Source of the DNA: Parvularia atlantis
Lineage: Eukaryota; Opisthokonta; Rotosphaerida
Direction: 5' to 3'
Assembly: GCA_943704415.1 (NCBI GenBank)
Contig: CALSCO010001205.1
Location: forward strand, 1-29,706
DNA: 29,706 nt
Shown here: in pieces, positions 19,066 through 29,682 of the stretch
Position numbering within the stretch: position 1 is the first letter of the stretch
How the letters are laid out: each line of letters opens with the position of its first letter
Made by a program: the position numbers and the translations under genes
Notes under the pieces: generated by a model
Seen by the model: only the letters and a program-made list of their open reading frames with translations
The model's database searches: none
What the model was told of the DNA's origin: nothing

Positions 19066-22000
19066 AACAAACAAACAAACGCACACGACTGCGCCGCAAA
19101 CGCACCATGATTCCGTACGTCGGGTTGACCGCGAGTATGCAGTAGTGGATGATCTCGGCCTCGCGGCGCAGCCCGCTTTGGTCGACGGCCGCGACGACGT
19201 AGTACGGGATCACGGCGAGGATGTTGGCCACTGCGGCGGCACACGTCAGGCAGCGCAGCTCGTGCCGCAGGCGCAACGCACGCGGCGGCAGCACGGCCTG
19301 CACGGTCTCGGCCTTGCTGAACAGGAACGAGAGGTTGTAGGCAAACATGATCATCGACGGCATGTAGATCAGGATCGACACCACCACAGGCACCATCGCC
19401 ACGCCTGTGAACGTGCTGATCTGCGCGTCCACTCCCGGTTAGCACATCGACGCGGCGCCCGCGCAGCACACCTGGAAGGCCGGGACGAGGATCATAACAC
19501 ACACGCCGGGGATCGCGTAGAGCGTCAGGTCGCGCGCAAAGCTCGCCGTCCAGTACACCCACGGCTGCAGGCCCATGACGTTGAGCTGGTGCCGGATCTG
19601 CACACACACGGTCAGCGAACACGCAAGCAGAGATGCGCGGCACCGTGCCTTGCGCTCGCGCTCCTTGACGATCTCGATCGCGAACCCGCCGGGCGCGAGC
19701 GACAGCGCGAGACTGCGTCTGGGTGTCAGCCATGCACTGCTCCAACCGGCAACAAGCACAGGCACGCGCACCCGATCAGCAGTATGGAGAAGTAGCTCGT
19801 CACGTCAAAGATTGCGCCGGTGTACGGCAGCGGGTAGATGTTGGTCGCGATCGAAAACGGCTCTGCATGCGAGCCGGGTCAGCCACGCTCACGGTGCGCT
19901 CACAAACACGCGCACCGGCTGCATCGCCCGCCGCGGTAGCGAGCGCCGCCGACGACATGAAGCCCCAGAAGGCCGGCAGGGCGTGGGTTGCCTAAACGGA
20001 GGAGTGCGGTGAGAAAAACAGCGGGCGCCGCGGCCGCCAGCACACAGTCGGGTCCACGTAGAGCGTGTGCACGACGCTGTTGGGCGCGGACGTGTTGACC
20101 ATGAATGCCGCCTCGGACGTGCTGCCGAGCAGGCCGTTGTAGAAGCCATCAAGAGGCGCCTGGTTGTGCGTCAGTGTTGGGATGCAAAGCGATGCACATG
20201 CGCGCACGAGCACGGTCGCGAACGGCAAGCCCGCGAGCATGCGGTCGATCGCGCCCTCGCTGTTGTTGGCCACGGGGACCGGGTTCGACGCGGTCGAGTT
20301 GTACAGCGTCGGCGTGAGCGCGAGGTCGGCCTGCGCGAGACACGCCGTCAAGCTGGTGCCAATGCATGCGAAAGCGCGGCACGGGCGCACGTAGGTGTTG
20401 GACACGGACGACGTCGTGATGACTGCAACGAGCATGTATCAGTGGCAAGGCACAATCAGCGGGAGGCACGCACAGATGATGAGGCCGACGACGAGGAAGA
20501 TCACCGGCAGGATGACGACGAAAAAGTACGCGCGCGGATTCCTACGTGCCCCAACGCGCGTGAGCAGAGGTGTGCTTGCAGCGGTCGGCCGATGCGCACC
20601 GCAGGATCTGGCGCATCTTGGCGTACGTGAGCACGCGCAGCTGGTCGGTCGAGCTCGTCTCCACAGTCGCGACGGCCTCGAGGCGCTTGACGTGGTCCTT
20701 GTTGCGCAGCCGATTGGCGTCCGTGCTGCGAAGCGGTCAACGACGGCGATGCACAGCGAGTATTCTGCACCTCGCGCCCTTTTCGTCGTCACCGACGTCG
20801 TTCTCGAGGCTCAGGAAGACCTCCTCCAGCGACGTCATGCTGATGGAGTACGCCGCCAAACCGAGCCGGTCGAGCGACGCATCGAGCGTCTCAAACATCG
20901 CAGGGAATGCTGGCGTGCGCGCACACGGGTCAGCTGAGCCGGGTGCGACCCAGCAGGTAACGCACCGTGCACTTCGCTGAGCGGCAGGCGGATGGCAAGC
21001 TCCGAGCCCGTGAAGCGGTCGACGGTCGCGTCTGGCACGTGTTTCTGTGCGCACGCACACGCAGCGTCAGACGCAAACTGCGCTCCCGTGTCCAGGTGGC
21101 CGCGCCTTGATCGTCTCGAGGATGTGCTCCGAGTTGTACTGGTCCTGCTCGCCCGGCGCCACGTCCTTGCGCTCGACAGAGATGTAGTAGCCCAGGCCGA
21201 AGCGGTTCTTGAGGAACAGCGACGAGCCGCAGCAGCGGACCTTGCCGTGCGAAAGGATCGCCTTGCGGTCGGCCAGGATGCTGCACGCGCCGCTTTCAGC
21301 CGCGCGCATAAGGGAGCCACAGGCGCGGGCGCACTCGATCTCGTCCAGGAAGTGCGACGTGATCAGGATGACGCGGCCCGGCTTGGACTGCTGCAGCAGA
21401 TCCCTGCACGCACGAATGTGCACCTCAGCACCAGCTCGGCCAGCACCGCGGCGCGCACCAGAGCTTGCGGCGACTGTACGGGTCCATGCCGGCCGTTGGC
21501 TCGCTGCACGTGCTGCATTAGCACCCGCACGCACGTCACAAGGGGCACGCACTCGAGCAGGATGATGCGCGGGTCGCCGATGAGCGCCATGCCAACGCAC
21601 AGCTTGCGCTTCTGGCCGCCGGAGAGGGTCACAGAGCGCTTGTCGGCCGAGTCAGCGAGGTCGATGTGGCCGAGGATGCGTGAGACCTCGCCGTCCATCT
21701 CGGGCAGCGGCACGCCTGCGCACAGCTCAGGCAACGATCTGCGGCAGGCACGAGCGTGCACCCTTGAGGCCGGCGAAGATGACCAGGTGCTCGCGCACGG
21801 TGAGCTCGTCAAAGAGGATGTTTTGCTGCGGACACACGCCCATCATGCTGCAAGCCGACGTAAGCACACGTTGCAGCCTGTACAAGCCGAGCACACGCGC
21901 CTGCGCAGGTCCTGCATGTGCGTGAATGCGTTGAGGCCAAACGCCGTGACCGAGCCCGACGTGGCCGAGAACAGGCCGCTCAGGATCGACACAAGCGTAG

Positions 22001-24545
22001 ACTTGCCTGCACCGTACACACGCATGTCAGGCACGACCGAGGTACACACGCGTTTCTACACGCACCGGCGCCGTTGTGGCCCAGCAGGCCGAAGATCTGG
22101 CCCTCGTACATCTGCAGCGACACGTCCGCCAGTGCAACCTTCTCCTTCGAGCCCTTGAGGTAGTCCGGGCGCGGGTACACCTTGCGCACGTTGCTTCAAG
22201 GGCGCGACGAGGGCGATCAGACTGCGGACAGGTACCGATGCACGCGCGCGCACCGAATGTCCACGGCCAGGCGCGCGGCGAGCTCGGCCGGGACGCGCTC
22301 GACGTCGTCCGAGGGCTCGGGGTCAGGCAGCGTCGCCATGTCGACACGCTGCGTGCCGACAGCATAGTTCGAGTCCATGTAGTGCGCGAGCAGAACGCAC
22401 CTCACGCTCGGCGGCCTTCGCGGTCCAGAACGAAGGCGTGAAGAGGAAGTACCACGGGCGCTTGACGCCGTACTCGGTCGGGACGACGCTGTCGAGGTAC
22501 CAGGCTGCCGGGCAACCACCGCGGGTGAGCACGGGCAACGAGGTTCAGACAGTGCACGCCGCGCACCGAGCGCAAAGTACAGTACAATGTCGATGATGAG
22601 CATGCTGCGCGCGCGACGGCCGGGGCACAGTCAGCGAAGGCAGCTGCGCACACGGCCAGCACGGCGCACAGGATGGTCGATGAGATCGAGTAGCCGGGCG
22701 TCTGCGTGCCCACGCGTGCGGTCTCGGCGTTGACAGGGATACCCGCGGCAATCTTGGCGACGGCCTCGCTCATGCCGAGCGCGAGCGCCACGGGTGACAG
22801 CAGCGAGCACGCCCTGACGCAGCGTGAGCTCGTGCACCAAAGGCACCACCCGTCAGTGCACGCACCACTTGGCCGCCGGGTCCGACTGCACGGTTGTGCC
22901 GGCGAGTGGCACGTAGATGATTGAGATGACGAAGGTGAAGAGCGAACCAACGACGCCGGCGACCTTGGCGTTGCCGAAGAAGGGTGTGAGGGCGAACGAG
23001 TACGCAATCATCGAGAAGCCCTGCGCGGAGCACGCGCGGTGAGGCACAGCGGCGCGCCACACGAACACGCAGACGCACATAGAGCACGAGCATGAGCCAG
23101 ATCACGCCAAAGCTCGAGCCGGGAAAGATCCAGATGACGGCCAGCACAGTCATGACTGTGCGCACGCGTCACCGGTGTGCACGCAGCGTGCAGCAGACGG
23201 CACGCACTGATCGTCGTGACGACCATGAGCACCGAGTAGAACGCGAACCACGAGAGCAGGTACGAGACCTCGCGCAGGCCCATCATCGCCATGCCTGCAT
23301 CGCACGCGCGTGAGCGGTGCAGAGCACAGCACGGCGCACGCACCCTCCTTGATCTTCTTCTCCTTCTCGAGCACTATGTTGGTGAGCAGGAACTGCACCA
23401 GCGGGCTGAAGGCGATGACCTTCACGACGAGCGCGCGCGGGTGAGCGTGATCACCGCAAAGTCGTGCTGCCGCGCACCATGTAGATGGCGGTGATATTGA
23501 GCAGCACGAGCGACGTGCTCGTGTACGCAGGCAGCGGGTACGACTGCGCCGTGCCGCTGATCTGCGCGAGCCGACGTCGTCAGCACGCTCGCCCCTCCCA
23601 TGCGACAAGGTGCCCACACCGTCACGCTGACGTTGAGCAGGTGCTGCGCGAGCGACTCAGAGACGGCCGTCTGCAAGTCCATGAGGCCGCTTGTGCTGCG
23701 CCGCGGCACGGTGAGCCAACGTACGCACGCGGGCCTTGGGCGCACGCACATGTACGTCCCGACGTTGCAGCCGACCGTCAGGCCCTGGCGGCACAGCGTC
23801 GGCGAGCCCGTGACCGAGTTGGTGCTCGCAACAAACGAGCCGTTGACGCGGAAGGTGAGCTGGACGTCGCGCGGGAGCGTGCCGTCCTCGGCCGTGCTGC
23901 GGGCGCGCGTCATGTGCAGCACGCGCGAGAGAGCGAATCGCCACGCACAGGAACTGCACAACGGCGTGCAGCCCGCCCGGGTTGGCCAGGTAGAATGTCT
24001 CTGCGTCCTCCGGCGTGTCGAATGGGCGCAGGATGGCGGTGCGGAACGTGCTCGCGGAGGTTGATCCGTTGACGACGCGGGCCTTGGGGGCGCTCGCGGG
24101 TCACGCGCGCGCATCGTGGCGAGCCACGCACACGCGCGAGCGCACCATCACGTCGGCCACGTCCGCGCTCGCGCCGGGCACGAAGCCGATGAAGAGCGGG
24201 TTTGGCACCGTCGGGAGCACGTTGGCGGGCAGGACGGCCGGCGGCGAGTAGGCGACTGCACGCACACGCCGGCTCAGTGGTCGCGCAGCAGCGGTGGGCG
24301 GCGGATGCACCCGCTGGGTACGTCTCGTTCGGGATGAACACGGCGAGGACGACGAGGATGGCGACAAAGTAGCCGGGCATGAGCACCTCCTGCACGCGAG
24401 CACGGGGCCGCCCCGGTCAGCTGCTTTGCTCCGCGAGCGCGCGCGGCTGCCGCACCTGCAGCGTCTCCTTGGGCTTGCGCAGCTTGAGCAGCACGTTGCG
24501 GTACAGCAGGTACCGGAACTGCTGCCAGACGGTGCCGCCGGGCAT
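17107..24545 (-). CDS. Full-length ABC transporter, subfamily A
   Basis: Lipid-exporter-type ABCA protein, TMD-NBD-TMD-NBD, spread over 30 or more short introns; estimated at about 1,800 residues. N-terminus: [30 protein letters not shown], and the first membrane span in [20 protein letters not shown], then a large extracellular loop with NGS and NVS sites. Membrane spans lie in exons at 23400-22560. NBD1: GLLGHNGAG plus [10 protein letters not shown] (Walker A split by intron 22007-22065), [57 protein letters not shown]2 runs from about 20540 ([20 protein letters not shown]) to 18830. NBD2: [77 protein letters not shown], and the tail [20 protein letters not shown] at stop 17107-17109. Both ATP sites keep all motifs. 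Which lipid it moves cannot be told. Confidence 0.92.
19011..19080. repeat. (AC)25(AAAC)5 compound microsatellite in an ABCA intron
   Basis: A perfect AC run of 50 bp (19011-19060) passes directly into five AAAC units (19061-19080). It sits in an ABCA intron on the minus strand (donor GTGCGTTTGC just after PTYGIM, acceptor CATCGCCTCAG before ALHYIYMVR). The tract makes this intron about twice the local norm. The minus strand is therefore TG-rich between donor and branch point. Confidence 0.92.
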
Positions 24546-25157
24546 GGTCGCGGGCGCGGCGGGACGGAGAGAGAGGTGAAAGTGCAGAGATCGATCGATC
24601 CGCGCAGGTTTAACCGACCGGGATTAGCCGAGCATCTTGTGCTCACGGGGCTCAGGGCAAGCCCCCGCTGTCATGCCGGCTCTACTCGGCGCCCCGTGTG
24701 CGCGTGACCGGTTTAGCCGAGGGCGTGGCCGGCTGAACTCAGGCTGCTTACTGGTGGTCCTTCGTGTCTCTGCTTCATCCACTGCCAGTGGCACGGTCGG
24801 TTTCAGTTCAGCCTTCACGCCGCTCAAGATGAGCGACCCGTGTGATGCCGTCGACGCAGATTCTTGTCCGAGCTTGTGCATAGAGGCGCACGCGGGAAAA
24901 CGGCCCCGCTTTGCTGAGCTGGGCAACCCGGGCGCGATGGTGTTCAAGTTTGCGACGACGACAGCCCCCGTCTGCGGAGCGCGCGAGAGTTTCCCAATCT
25001 TGACGCCGGCCGAGCCCGATCTTTTTGCCGCCCTCAACGTGCAGCTCGAGTGAAGTACTGGGCAGCTCTGTGTCGCTCTGGGGGCGCACCAGCGCAGGGT
25101 CAGTTCTGAGGCGCACGCGAACGAGGTCCGCGCCGCACACATCGAGCGAGACCCACG
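24546..25157. other. Atypical 612-bp intergenic gap, lower GC
   Basis: This is the only long gap between genes here; all others are under about 150 bp. It separates the divergent ABCA and MCCC1 start codons. Its composition is visibly less GC-rich than the flanks, and its words are different (TTTAACCGACCGGGATTAGCCGAG near 24611, and a second TTTAGCCGAG copy near 24713). It holds the small ORF at 24829-25053. A promoter role is likely for its edges; the middle may be an inserted or decayed piece of DNA. Confidence 0.55.
24829..25053 (+). CDS. Small ORF of unknown function in the gap
   Basis: A 74-codon reading frame from ATG 24829 to TGA 25053, in a frame that is open further upstream to 24637. 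It reads MSDPCDAVDADSCPSLCIEA, HAGKRPRFAELGNPGAMVFK, FATTTAPVCGARESFPILTP, AEPDLFAALNVQLE. I recognise no family. The codons look less GC-biased at third positions than neighbouring genes. It could be a short gene, a remnant exon of a decayed gene or of a mobile element, or chance. The opposite strand is also open over this stretch, so the ORF by itself is weak evidence. Confidence 0.3.
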   Translation: MSDPCDAVDADSCPSLCIEAHAGKRPRFAELGNPGAMVFKFATTTAPVCGARESFPILTPAEPDLFAALNVQLE

Positions 25158-26626
25158 ATGGCGGCTGTCCTGCGAGGCGCAGCGGCCGTGCGCCGTGCAC
25201 CGCGGTGCGCCTCCGCCCGCGCCGCCCGCGCCGCCTGCCCCTGACGCGCTGCCGCGGTCGACGCGTGCAGCGCCGTCTCGATGCTGCGCGCGTACGGCAA
25301 GAGCGCCGACTACCAGCGTGCGCCGTGCCGCGCGCATCGCCGCTTCCCACGGCTCACGCGGCGCACGCACGGCGCGCAGAGACCCACCCGCACTTTGACA
25401 AGATCCTCATCGCCAACCGCGGCGAGATCGCTTGCCGCGTGATGGACACGGCGCGGCGGCTGGGCGTGCGCACCGTCGCCGTCTTCTCCGAGGCCGACCG
25501 GCGCTCGAAGCACGTGCAGCTGGTGCCGTCCGTCGTCGTCCTGCCGCTGCGTCGGCCGCTCACGTGTGACGCAGGCCGACGAGGCGTACTGCATCGGCCC
25601 CGCGCCGTCGGCCGACAGCTACCTGCGCATGGACAAGCTCGTGAGCGTGGCCAAGCAGACGGGCGCGCAGGTGCGTACGCTGTCGCGCGGCGGCTGGTGT
25701 GGCTCACGGCACGGCTGCGCCAGGCCATCCACCCGGGCTACGGCTTCTTGTCGGAGCGCGCCAAGTTCGCCGACTACTGCGACCAGCACGGTGTCGTCTT
25801 CATTGGCCCGCCCGCGCAGGCCATCCGCGACATGGGCTCGAAGAGGCACGACCCGCGCCGCGCTTCGCGTGCACGCGCTCACCCTCGCTCGCGCACACAC
25901 CCCGCAGCGAGTCGAAGAAGATCATGGAGCGCGCCAAGGTGCCCGTCGTGCCCGGCTACCACGGCGAGGACCAGACCGTCGCGCGGCTCAAGACCGAGGC
26001 CGAGCGCATCGGCTACCCCGTGCTGATCAAGGCGGTCGCCGGCGGCGGCGGCAAGGTGCGCCATTCACCGCGCACTCGATGTGCACTGACACAGCCGCTC
26101 GCGGGCACACAGGGCATGCGCATCGTCGAACGCCCGCAGGACTTTGAGGAAATGCTGATCTCGTCCAAGCGCGAGTCGCTCAAGTCGTTCGGCGACGACA
26201 ACGTGCTCGTCGAAAAGTACCTAATCCAGCCGCGGTGCGACCCAAAGAGTGACAGCCCGTATGCCTCATACACGTTCCTGACGCCGCTCGCCCGCAGCCA
26301 CGTCGAGGTGCAGGTCTTCGCCGACAAGATGGGCAACACGGTCTACCTGTCCGAGCGCGACTGCTCCGTGCAGCGCCGCCACCAGAAGATCATCGAGGAG
26401 GCGCCCGCGGTGCGCCCGTCGCTGCAGCGCGCCGTCGAGCACGCTGACAGCGCCCGCGCAGCCGGACCTGAGCGCCGAGACGCGCACGCAGCTCGGCGTG
26501 CAGGCCGTAAACGCGGCCAAGGCCGTCAACTACGTTGGGGCAGGTGTGCTGGCGCTCCCCGCACGACGCGCGCGTGTGCTAACGCGCAGCCCAGGCACGG
26601 TCGAGTTCATTATGGACGCGCGCGGC

Positions 26627-26658
<32 letters not shown>

Positions 26659-28275
26659 GCAGGTCGAGCACCCGATCACCGAGTGCATCACCGGCACGGA
26701 CCTCGTCGAGTGGCAGCTGCTGGTGCGTGCGAACCGTCCGTGCTGGGCACGCTCAGCTGAGCGCAATCGCCCCGCTCAGGTCGCCGCGGGCAACAAGCTG
26801 CCGCTCACGCAGGAGCAGATCCTGCAGCGCCTGTCGGGTCATGCGTTCGAGGCGCGCGTCTACGCCGAGAATCCGCGCAAGTGCGCCAGCGCTGCGTTGC
26901 CTTGGCCTGGCCGCACTGCTTACGCGCGCCCGTCGCAGCAACTTCCTGCCCGACACCGGGCGCCTCGAGCACCTGCGCCCGCCCGTCTCAACGCACACGA
27001 GCGCGACGCCGTCCAACCTGCGCGTGTACATGGGCGTACGTGAGGGTGCGCCGCCGGTGCCGCGCGCGGCGTCTGGTCGCGCTCACGCATCCGTGTGCAG
27101 GCGACGAGGTGTCGGTGCACTACGACCCGCTCATCGCCAAGCTCGTTGTTTGGTCGCACGACCGCGAGTCGGCGCTGCGGCAGCTCGCGCAGGAGCTCGG
27201 CCGGTTCCAGGTGCGGAGCTGCATGTCGGCTGTGTGGGTGTGCGCGCTGATGCGATGCCGCAGGTCGTCGGGCCCGAGACCAACATCGCCTTCTTGCAGA
27301 CGCTGGCGACGCACCCGGCCTTCATCAAGGCCGAGGTTGAGACGGGCTTTATCCCGGTGCGGTGACCGCGCCGTCTGTGCAGGGAGGCACGCGCTGACGC
27401 CTGCCACCGTCTGGAGAAGCACAAGCAGTCGCTGCTGCCGGACAAGCGGCCGCTGCCGTCCGTGGCCGCTCAGGCGCTCGCCGCGGCCGCGTTCCTGCGC
27501 CAGAACAACGCCGAGACGCGCGCGCTGGCGCGGCACGGCAACGGTGCGGCCTCCGTGCGTCACGGCGCCGTTCTCGCCGTGACCGCGAGCCGGCCGCAGA
27601 CGTGAGCTCGCCCATGTTTACGCTCGGGGGGCGGCGCTTCAACGACCATCTGACGTCGACCTATCCGCTCACGTTTGACGGGCAGCCGATGGACGTGACA
27701 GTGACGTACGCCAAAGCCGGTTCGCTCGACCTGCAGCTGCGGCGCAACAAGGCCGTCGAGAAGCTCAAGGTGCGTGCCTGCACGCGCACAACGCCCAGAC
27801 TGACGCGGCGCGTACACAGGTCGTCCAGGCCGACCACCCGACCGAGAAGGACGTGTCGCTCGTGCTAGCCGACCACGCCGTCGCTGGCACGGTCGTGATG
27901 TCAGAGGACAGTGTGCACGTCTTTGGCTCGGTGCGTGTGCGCCCCGTCGCGCCGATGCGATCAACCAACACGCGACGGCCGCAGGACGGGGAGCACGTCG
28001 TGTTTGACGTGCCCGCGCCGGCGTTCCTCGCCGCGACGTCGGCGCAGCAGGCCGGGTCAGTCTTCACGCCCATGCCGTGCAAGATCACGCAGGTGCTGGT
28101 GCAGCCGGGGCAGGCGGTCAAGGCCGACCAGCCGCTCATGATCCTCGAGGCGATGAAGATGGAGCACGTCATCCGCGCGCCCTTTGCCGGCGTGGTCGAG
28201 AAGGTCTCGTACAAGGAGGGCGACCTCGTGCCGGAGAAGACGGCCGTGGTCGTCCTAAAGACGGCCGATGCATGA
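25158..28275 (+). CDS. MCCC1: 3-Methylcrotonyl-CoA carboxylase, biotin-carrying alpha subunit
   Basis: Mitochondrial biotin enzyme of leucine breakdown, carboxylating 3-methylcrotonyl-CoA with its beta subunit. Presequence: [16 protein letters not shown] then [15 protein letters not shown], Arg-rich without acids until late. Biotin carboxylase part: [90 protein letters not shown] joined by an intron to [127 protein letters not shown]-terminal biotinyl domain: [20 protein letters not shown] with the biotinylated Lys in [15 protein letters not shown], the [10 protein letters not shown] segment and GYHGEDQ favour MCC over propionyl-CoA carboxylase. Stop 28273-28275. About ten introns. Confidence 0.93.
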
Positions 28276-28415
28276 GGAGCACGCGCAGGTGTGATGTGCT
28301 GTCGGGCGCGAGCAGACTCGGCGCACGAAGCGCATGTGTCGCACGCGCACACAACGGCAGAAAAAAAAACAACACAACAGCCGACGAGCGAAGCTGTACA
28401 GCGACAAGCGCACGT
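28276..28415. other. Shared 3' region between MCCC1 and ATG8
   Basis: A 140-bp convergent intergenic space with an A-rich stretch (28362-28370, nine A) that on the minus strand is a T run 3' of ATG8. It likely holds both 3' ends; no AATAAA is present. Confidence 0.4.
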
Positions 28416-29013
28416 TCACTGGCCGTACGTGCTCTCGCCGGCGTAGGTCCTGCACACGCGCGCGTCAGAGCCCGCGCGATGAGTCCCCCGCGCGGCGCGA
28501 CGCACAGGTACAGGAAGCCGTCGTCGCTCTTCATCTGCTGGTAGATCTCGCTCATCGGGGCCGACGTGGGCGGGAGCGTGTCGTTGGCGTACAGGTACAG
28601 CGCTTGCGGCCACGAAGTGAGCGGCTGCACGGCGTGGACGCGGCGGCGCACAGACGCACCCTGCTCCGAGCCGAGGCGGATGCGCTTGCGGATGACAAAC
28701 ACAAACTGGCCGACGGTGATGTCGGCCGGGACGAGGTACTTCTTCTTGTCGACCTGCGACGCGGGCGCGACGCGGCGTCACGGGCGCGTTTCGTGGCGGC
28801 GCGCGGGGGGGCGACGCGCCTCCTCGATCTTGCTGCTTGGGGCGCGCTCGACGATGACGGGGATGCGGTCCGGGTACTTTTCGAGCACGTCGCGCGCCTC
28901 GCTGCAGCGCTTGTCTGCGGCGCGCGACGTGTGAGCCGCCTGCATCACAACCAGCCACACGGCCGCCGCGCACCGAACGGCGTCTCCTCCTGGAACTTGG
29001 ACCGGCGGACCAT
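28416..29013 (-). CDS. ATG8: Ubiquitin-like autophagy protein ATG8/GABARAP
   Basis: Conjugated to phosphatidylethanolamine on autophagosome membranes. Five exons give about 119 residues, the family norm: [118 protein letters not shown]. The essential C-terminal Gly is followed by a single Gln, so ATG4-type processing is needed before conjugation, and stop 28416-28418 follows. Introns 1, 3 and 4 use GTGCGCGG, GTGCGTCT and GTGCGTCG donors. Intron 2 (28755-28819) starts GCGCGT, because the conserved join [11 protein letters not shown] leaves no GT at that point. Start ATG is at 29013, just before the conserved F-x-x-E-x-P-F. The neighbouring MCCC1 gene converges from the left. Confidence 0.95.
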
Positions 29014-29240
29014 GGCGGACGTGTGCGGACGCTCTGTGCGTGACGTGGCGCGGTCAACGACACCCGCCGCGCGCGCCGTCCCTCCTCCCTCTGCACGCAG
29101 CCGTCCACGCAGCCACCCATCACCGGTCCGCCCACGCCACACCACACGCGCAGCACCGCGACGCGCACGGAAGCAGCGAGAGCGGGAAGCGGGACAAGAA
29201 AAGGTGGCGTCGGTGACTCCAGATTCTGCTTGGTTCAACG
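29014..29240. promoter_or_regulatory. Upstream region of ATG8
   Basis: About 225 bp 5' of the ATG8 start, GC-rich and CG-step rich with several CCACC and ACGCAGCC words. I see no credible gene here; the open frames on both strands look like composition effects. It is the likely ATG8 promoter and may reach into the left margin of the IS607 relic. Confidence 0.3.
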
Positions 29241-29251
29241 CCTCTTAGTAC

Positions 29252-29266
29252 AAAAAGTGCCTTTTT
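29252..29266. repeat. Short A/T-rich inverted repeat
   Basis: AAAAAG and CTTTTT arms around a 3-base loop (TGC), next to TTTAAACC. It marks the abrupt change from GC-rich ATG8 upstream sequence to the lower-GC recombinase relic and may be near the left border of that insertion, although IS607 elements are not known for terminal inverted repeats. Confidence 0.4.
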
Positions 29267-29339
29267 AAACCTAAACTGAACTCCTTGTGTCACTGTGGAG
29301 CCGAGTCGTCCTTGGTGGCACCTTTCTCCGGGCCCGAGG

Positions 29340-29682
29340 CAGCCTCCTCGCATCACGAGCAGTGCTCGTGGTTCTTGAGATAAGCCAGGCCTGTTCCAGT
29401 TCAAACCAGACGCGATGTCCTTGATGACGACGCTGCCGACTCCGCTTGCTTGTTGCAGGTCGGCCACCTGATGGTCGAGGTCACCGCGTTGGTGGTCGGA
29501 CGACTCGGAGACGTGACGGGCGTCTGGTCTTGGAAGAGAACACGAACGTCGTCGAGGTTGTACCCCGACCGTGCGCACACACGACACCTTGCCGAGGCGG
29601 TGCCACCGTTGTAGTGTACCCCATAGCGCTTGCGGATCTCCTTGCCTGATAGGAACACGTGTGTGGTCGTTGATGCAGACAT
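29340..29682 (-). pseudogene. tnpA: Decayed IS607-family serine recombinase (TnpA-like)
   Basis: Minus-strand relic of a DNA-transposon recombinase. From ATG 29682 it reads MSASTTTHVFLSGKEIRKRY then GVHYN, the start of the MerR-like helix-turn-helix that opens IS607 TnpA. The expected next piece appears in another frame (RWHRLGKVSCVRTVG), then YNLDDVRVLFQDQT returns to the first frame, then the serine-recombinase core continues in the second frame (SDHQRGDLDHQVADLQQASG, VVIKDIASGLNWNRPG). Small length changes lie between these segments, and the strand after about 29340 no longer resembles the family, so it cannot be active as it stands. IS607 elements are known in protists and large DNA viruses. 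No companion tnpB/Fanzor gene fits in the space down to ATG8. The alternating frames could in principle be an intron effect, but no GTGCG...CAG pair explains them. Confidence 0.72.

Noticed and set aside
17107-24545. Two separate ABC half-transporters
   Set aside because: The frame continues from NBD1 through a linker exon ([20 protein letters not shown] region) into TMD2 with no start, stop or gap that fits a gene boundary; length and order match a full ABCA.
24624-25370. 248-codon minus-strand frame across the low-GC gap and MCCC1 exons 1-2
   Set aside because: It runs antisense through the MCCC1 presequence, lacks recognisable motifs and is Arg/Ala-rich as expected from composition.
25158-28275. 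Propionyl-CoA carboxylase alpha (PCCA), which would pair neatly with MCEE
   Set aside because: GPAPS-x-[21 protein letters not shown] and the C-terminal middle region fit MCCC1 better than PCCA, which has ITGLDLVQ and a different linker.
29120-29587. Intact 155-residue gene in the second frame of the IS607 relic
   Set aside because: Only its first 60 or so residues resemble the recombinase, its HTH half lies in another frame, and the rest is unrelated; a decayed element explains it better.
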